Shown here: positions 5,901 through 6,929 of the stretch, in pieces
How positions within the stretch are numbered: position 1 is the stretch's first letter
How the letters are laid out: each line of letters begins with the position of its first letter
NCBI GenBank assembly: GCA_021845945.1
Contig: JAJZRD010000205.1
Span: 1 to 6,929, forward strand
Direction of reading: 5' to 3'
Source of the DNA: Chloroflexota bacterium
GTDB taxonomy: Bacteria > Chloroflexota > UBA6077
DNA length: 6,929 nt
The notes under the pieces: generated by a model
Told to the model about the DNA's origin: nothing
The model's input: only the letters and a program-made list of their open reading frames with translations
The model's database searches: none
Program-made: the position numbers and the translations under genes

Positions 5901-6334
5901 TCAAGCAGCTGATCGCCACAACCCAGGCGACCACCAGCCGGCACAGGATCCAGCTGAAGGTGAAGGAGGAACCCCCTCTGGTGATGGCCGATGCCGGCAG
6001 GGTGGAGATCGTGGTGGGGAATCTGCTGCGCAACGCCGTCAACTACTCCCCCAGGGGCGGCCCCATCACCGTGGAGGCCCGGAGGGAGGGTCAGGAGGTG
6101 GTGGTGGGCGTGGAGGACCGGGGGATCGGCGTCCCCGAGGACCAGATGGAACGGATCTTCGAGAGGTTCAGCCGGGCCGATAACCGGGATGCCAAGACGG
6201 TATACGGCCACGGGCTCGGATTGTACATCGCCAGGGGGATCGTGGAGCGGCTCGGCGGCCGCATCTGGGTGGAGAGCCGGATCGGGCAGGGGTCACGGTT
6301 CTACTTCACCCTGCCCGTCTACGAGGAGTTCTGA
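2909..6334 (+). CDS. Membrane-anchored sensor histidine kinase with four GAF domains and a PAS domain
   Basis: An 1141-residue sensor that should autophosphorylate on histidine and pass the phosphate to a response regulator, most likely the one encoded next. Order: basic N-terminus, four membrane segments (about 11-28, 35-53, 56-79, 86-106), coiled linker, then GAF domains at about 131-277, 303-445, 470-602 and 627-782. Each GAF is joined by a helix, with signatures such as AIENARLY (598-605) and AIENAQLF near 778. A PAS domain (about 794-908) has five cysteines at 836, 837, 850, 853 and 854. HisKA carries SHELRSPL with phospho-accepting His928. HATPase_c shows NLLRNAVN (N box, 1038-1045), DRGIG (1070-1074) and GHGLGL (1100-1105). 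All catalytic boxes look intact, and no receiver domain is attached. I chose the ATG at 2909, preceded by GGGAAGAGGG, because basic residues then lead straight into the first membrane helix. An in-frame ATG at 2795 would add 38 residues of no recognisable character. The ligands of the GAF domains are unknown. Confidence 0.93.
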   Translation: MIKRYRSRMTPYLHGLVGVTAVTVLVYGSRISGPAGVLVWNLYLLPIAFMAFRWGLGLGLATGGLSLVCLFPALLPALLNYGVSLHTVAHVATAVLFLSFPLVVDSVASPRRRQTELEKALFRVNSLLEERLSMDSLAALILREAMDSCQAGYGFLYLRDRSTGSFELAGSLGYLGGPEDEEIRSRLESPAMKQWVNSATAPTTTDRGDELPPDLADGRTPDGGMACCVFASVPLWSGDTHFGVIALVRPAPGACDRDSIEALQSIARTGQIALEQAWLHGELERNAAELSTLNELGRAAGASLDLKETVENVVASLQQTFPDFSIELLYRDDVLADAELRARGQGGQIEYLDPGHQPEGLLATMVMAAHRPLATEDLRAIGMPLPDGAVQGEGFGCFFGLPLAVGSKTIGALCLYGPGPDPVSARERRLLRAAGVQVAVALSNAGLHGRTDQQLSRKLVEISILQGLAKEFNATLELDQLLRLVLRQSLLLTAADHGAIALGDQETGELHPRVASGAAQEISPEAEGLLRQVTESATPLLENGDGDKGSVPRSRLCVPIRRLSRTVGAIYLESSRPRAFSQADAQFLSLLAEHGAIAIENARLYAESTARTRDVEQLLNVSKILSSTVDLDEVLRILTATMVTSLQVAFCHISLLIEKGEVLVIKARAVASPQADSPARDGAQFPLDRVPRFREVVRSGRPLLVRQELPETAFRPEEQRLTADGDTKSALLVPLVLKERILGVIAVGEHRRWDRSPITPEKVDLCQAMASQAAVAIENAQLFKAMAEEQKRTEHILTDMADGVFTTNRQRRILSFNPAAERITGWKRGEVIGRFCCDVMRPSEGPDPSCSECCPLLESMERRRVAKIGPVAWEVSGRRSHRLQAACSVSPLDDGDGNTVGAVSIFRDVTREAELDQLKSDFVSMVSHELRSPLAGIAASAELLRHNPNGHRSDHLLEVIHTQAMQLGGFVEDVLSVSRLERGGLDLHPEPVALVPILKQLIATTQATTSRHRIQLKVKEEPPLVMADAGRVEIVVGNLLRNAVNYSPRGGPITVEARREGQEVVVGVEDRGIGVPEDQMERIFERFSRADNRDAKTVYGHGLGLYIARGIVERLGGRIWVESRIGQGSRFYFTLPVYEEF

Positions 6335-6353
6335 GTGCTGAGTGCTGGGTGCT
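6333..6353 (+). repeat. Heptamer array overlapping the kinase stop codon
   Basis: GAGTGCT (6333-6339), GAGTGCT (6340-6346) and GGGTGCT (6347-6353) run in tandem; the first begins inside the TGA stop codon (6332-6334). Short heptamer arrays of this kind are variable-number repeats in some bacterial genomes. Copy-number change here would not affect the protein. Confidence 0.6.
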
Positions 6354-6367
6354 GGAGCCAGTCGCCC

Positions 6368-6444
6368 GGGGCTGAAGCCGCCGGGCTAAGAAAACGAAGC
6401 CCCCTCCGGGGGCTGGGACCGGGCTCAGCCTGCTGCTTTAGCCC
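6368..6444. repeat. Branched GC-rich palindromic element between kinase and regulator
   Basis: GGGCTGAAGC (6369-6378) pairs with GCTTTAGCCC (6435-6444), nine Watson-Crick pairs and one G-U in RNA. Alternatively GGGCTAAG (6383-6390) can pair with the same 3' arm. Between them is a perfect hairpin, AGCCCCC (6398-6404) with GGGGGCT (6408-6414) around TCC. The element has the look of an interspersed palindromic repeat. The inner hairpin could slow or end transcription, though no T-run follows. Confidence 0.6.
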
Positions 6445-6480
6445 AGATTGGTCACGGCAGCCGAGGGCAGGGGCGGAAGC

Positions 6481-6547
6481 TTGTAGCCGCAGGCTTTACG
6501 CCTGCGCGGTTCAGGTGGCGGAGCTTCGCCATGCCGAACGCGGCTAC
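6481..6547. repeat. GTAGCCGC-type palindromic repeat, copy 2 (apparently complete)
   Basis: GTAGCCGC (6483-6490) at one end pairs with GCGGCTAC (6540-6547) at the other. Inside are two arms: AGGC/GCCT around TTTAC (6491-6503), extendable to CGCAGGC/GCCTGCG if the outer stem opens, and TGGCG/CGCCA around a six-base loop (6516-6531). This gives a three-way-junction fold. The first 28 bases match copy 1 (871 to 844, minus strand) at 23 positions. Confidence 0.68.
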
Positions 6548-6586
6548 TGATAGCTGACCGCTGCGGAAAAACGGAAGAGGGAGTCG

Positions 6587-6929
6587 ATGACGGCAAAGGT
6601 GCTGGTGACTGAAGATGACGCCTCGCTTCGGGACGTCCTGCAGCTGGCCCTGCAGGAGGCCGGCTACCAGGTTCAGACCGCCGCCAACGGGCTGGAAGGG
6701 CTCCGCCGGATGTACCGCTGGCAGCCCGATCTGGTCATCCTGGACGTTATGATGCCCCAGATGGACGGTTGGGAGGCCTGCCAGCGGATCCGAGAGATCT
6801 CCGACGTCCCCGTCCTGATGCTCACCGCCAAGACCGGAGAGGCCAACGAGTTGAAGGGATTGCGGGAGGGCGCCGACCACTACATGACCAAGCCGTTCCT
6901 GGTGTCGGTGCTGGTCGCCCGGGTGGAGG
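6587..6929 (+). CDS. Response regulator, receiver domain (partial, C-terminus off window)
   Basis: The 114 visible residues form a CheY-like receiver that takes phosphate from a histidine kinase, in all likelihood the product of 2909-6334. The acidic pocket is E9-D10-D11, the phospho-accepting residue is D53 in the ILDVMMPQMDG stretch, and T80 and K102 (in MTKPF) complete the active site. All the expected catalytic residues are present. The arrangement and the GADHYMTKPF motif fit the OmpR/PhoB type, which would add a winged-helix DNA-binding domain beyond the window, but this cannot be seen. The ATG at 6587 follows GGAAGAGGGAG with a short spacer. The same nine bases, GGAAGAGGG, precede the kinase start. 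A 252-bp repeat-filled gap separates it from the kinase, and I find no good promoter in the gap, so co-transcription is likely. Confidence 0.92.
   Translation, partial: MTAKVLVTEDDASLRDVLQLALQEAGYQVQTAANGLEGLRRMYRWQPDLVILDVMMPQMDGWEACQRIREISDVPVLMLTAKTGEANELKGLREGADHYMTKPFLVSVLVARVE

Noticed and set aside
6333..6547. Repeats between kinase and regulator as a CRISPR array
   Set aside because: The repeats differ from each other, have no regular spacers, and no cas gene is nearby.
6335..6550. 71-codon open frame between kinase and regulator
   Set aside because: It is made of the heptamer array and the two palindromic elements, has no ribosome-binding site and gives a low-complexity product.

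Overview
The window is a GC-rich bacterial chromosomal segment, by eye above 60% G+C. It has two transcription blocks pointing away from a central intergenic region. Arginine is often encoded by AGG or CGG. The intergenic spaces hold several large imperfect palindromes, and the kinase carries a long stack of GAF domains. Together these resemble environmental Chloroflexota-like or other deep-branching high-GC lineages. That placement is inference only, because no marker gene is present.

Left block (minus strand, 1-2100): two family-2 glycosyltransferases. The first in transcription order (866-1849) is complete and ends in hydrophobic, probably membrane-associated segments. It sits behind a near-consensus promoter (2066-2094) and a roughly 210-nt leader. 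The second (1-640, cut by the window) is a rhamnosyltransferase-like enzyme with its own excellent promoter (767-795). They are probably part of a cell-surface polysaccharide or glycolipid locus that continues beyond the left edge.

Centre (1850-2908): a divergent intergenic region with overlapping promoters, then a 127-residue zinc-ribbon protein of unknown function (2181-2564). After it comes a 344-bp gap with a consensus-like promoter, a palindrome at the predicted transcript start, a small open frame and an 18-nt tandem repeat, all in the leader of the kinase gene.

Right block (plus strand, 2909-6929): an 1141-residue hybrid sensor histidine kinase (4 TM, four GAF domains, PAS, HisKA, HATPase_c) followed after 252 bp by a response regulator (6587 to the window end, cut). 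They form a probable two-component pair. The gap between them is mostly repeat sequence: a heptamer array overlapping the kinase stop codon and two branched palindromic elements.

I see no CRISPR array, transposase, tRNA or rRNA. The genes are of known families. The least explained material is the set of palindromic intergenic elements, one of which recurs within the window with a compensatory base-pair change, and the elaborate leader of the kinase gene.
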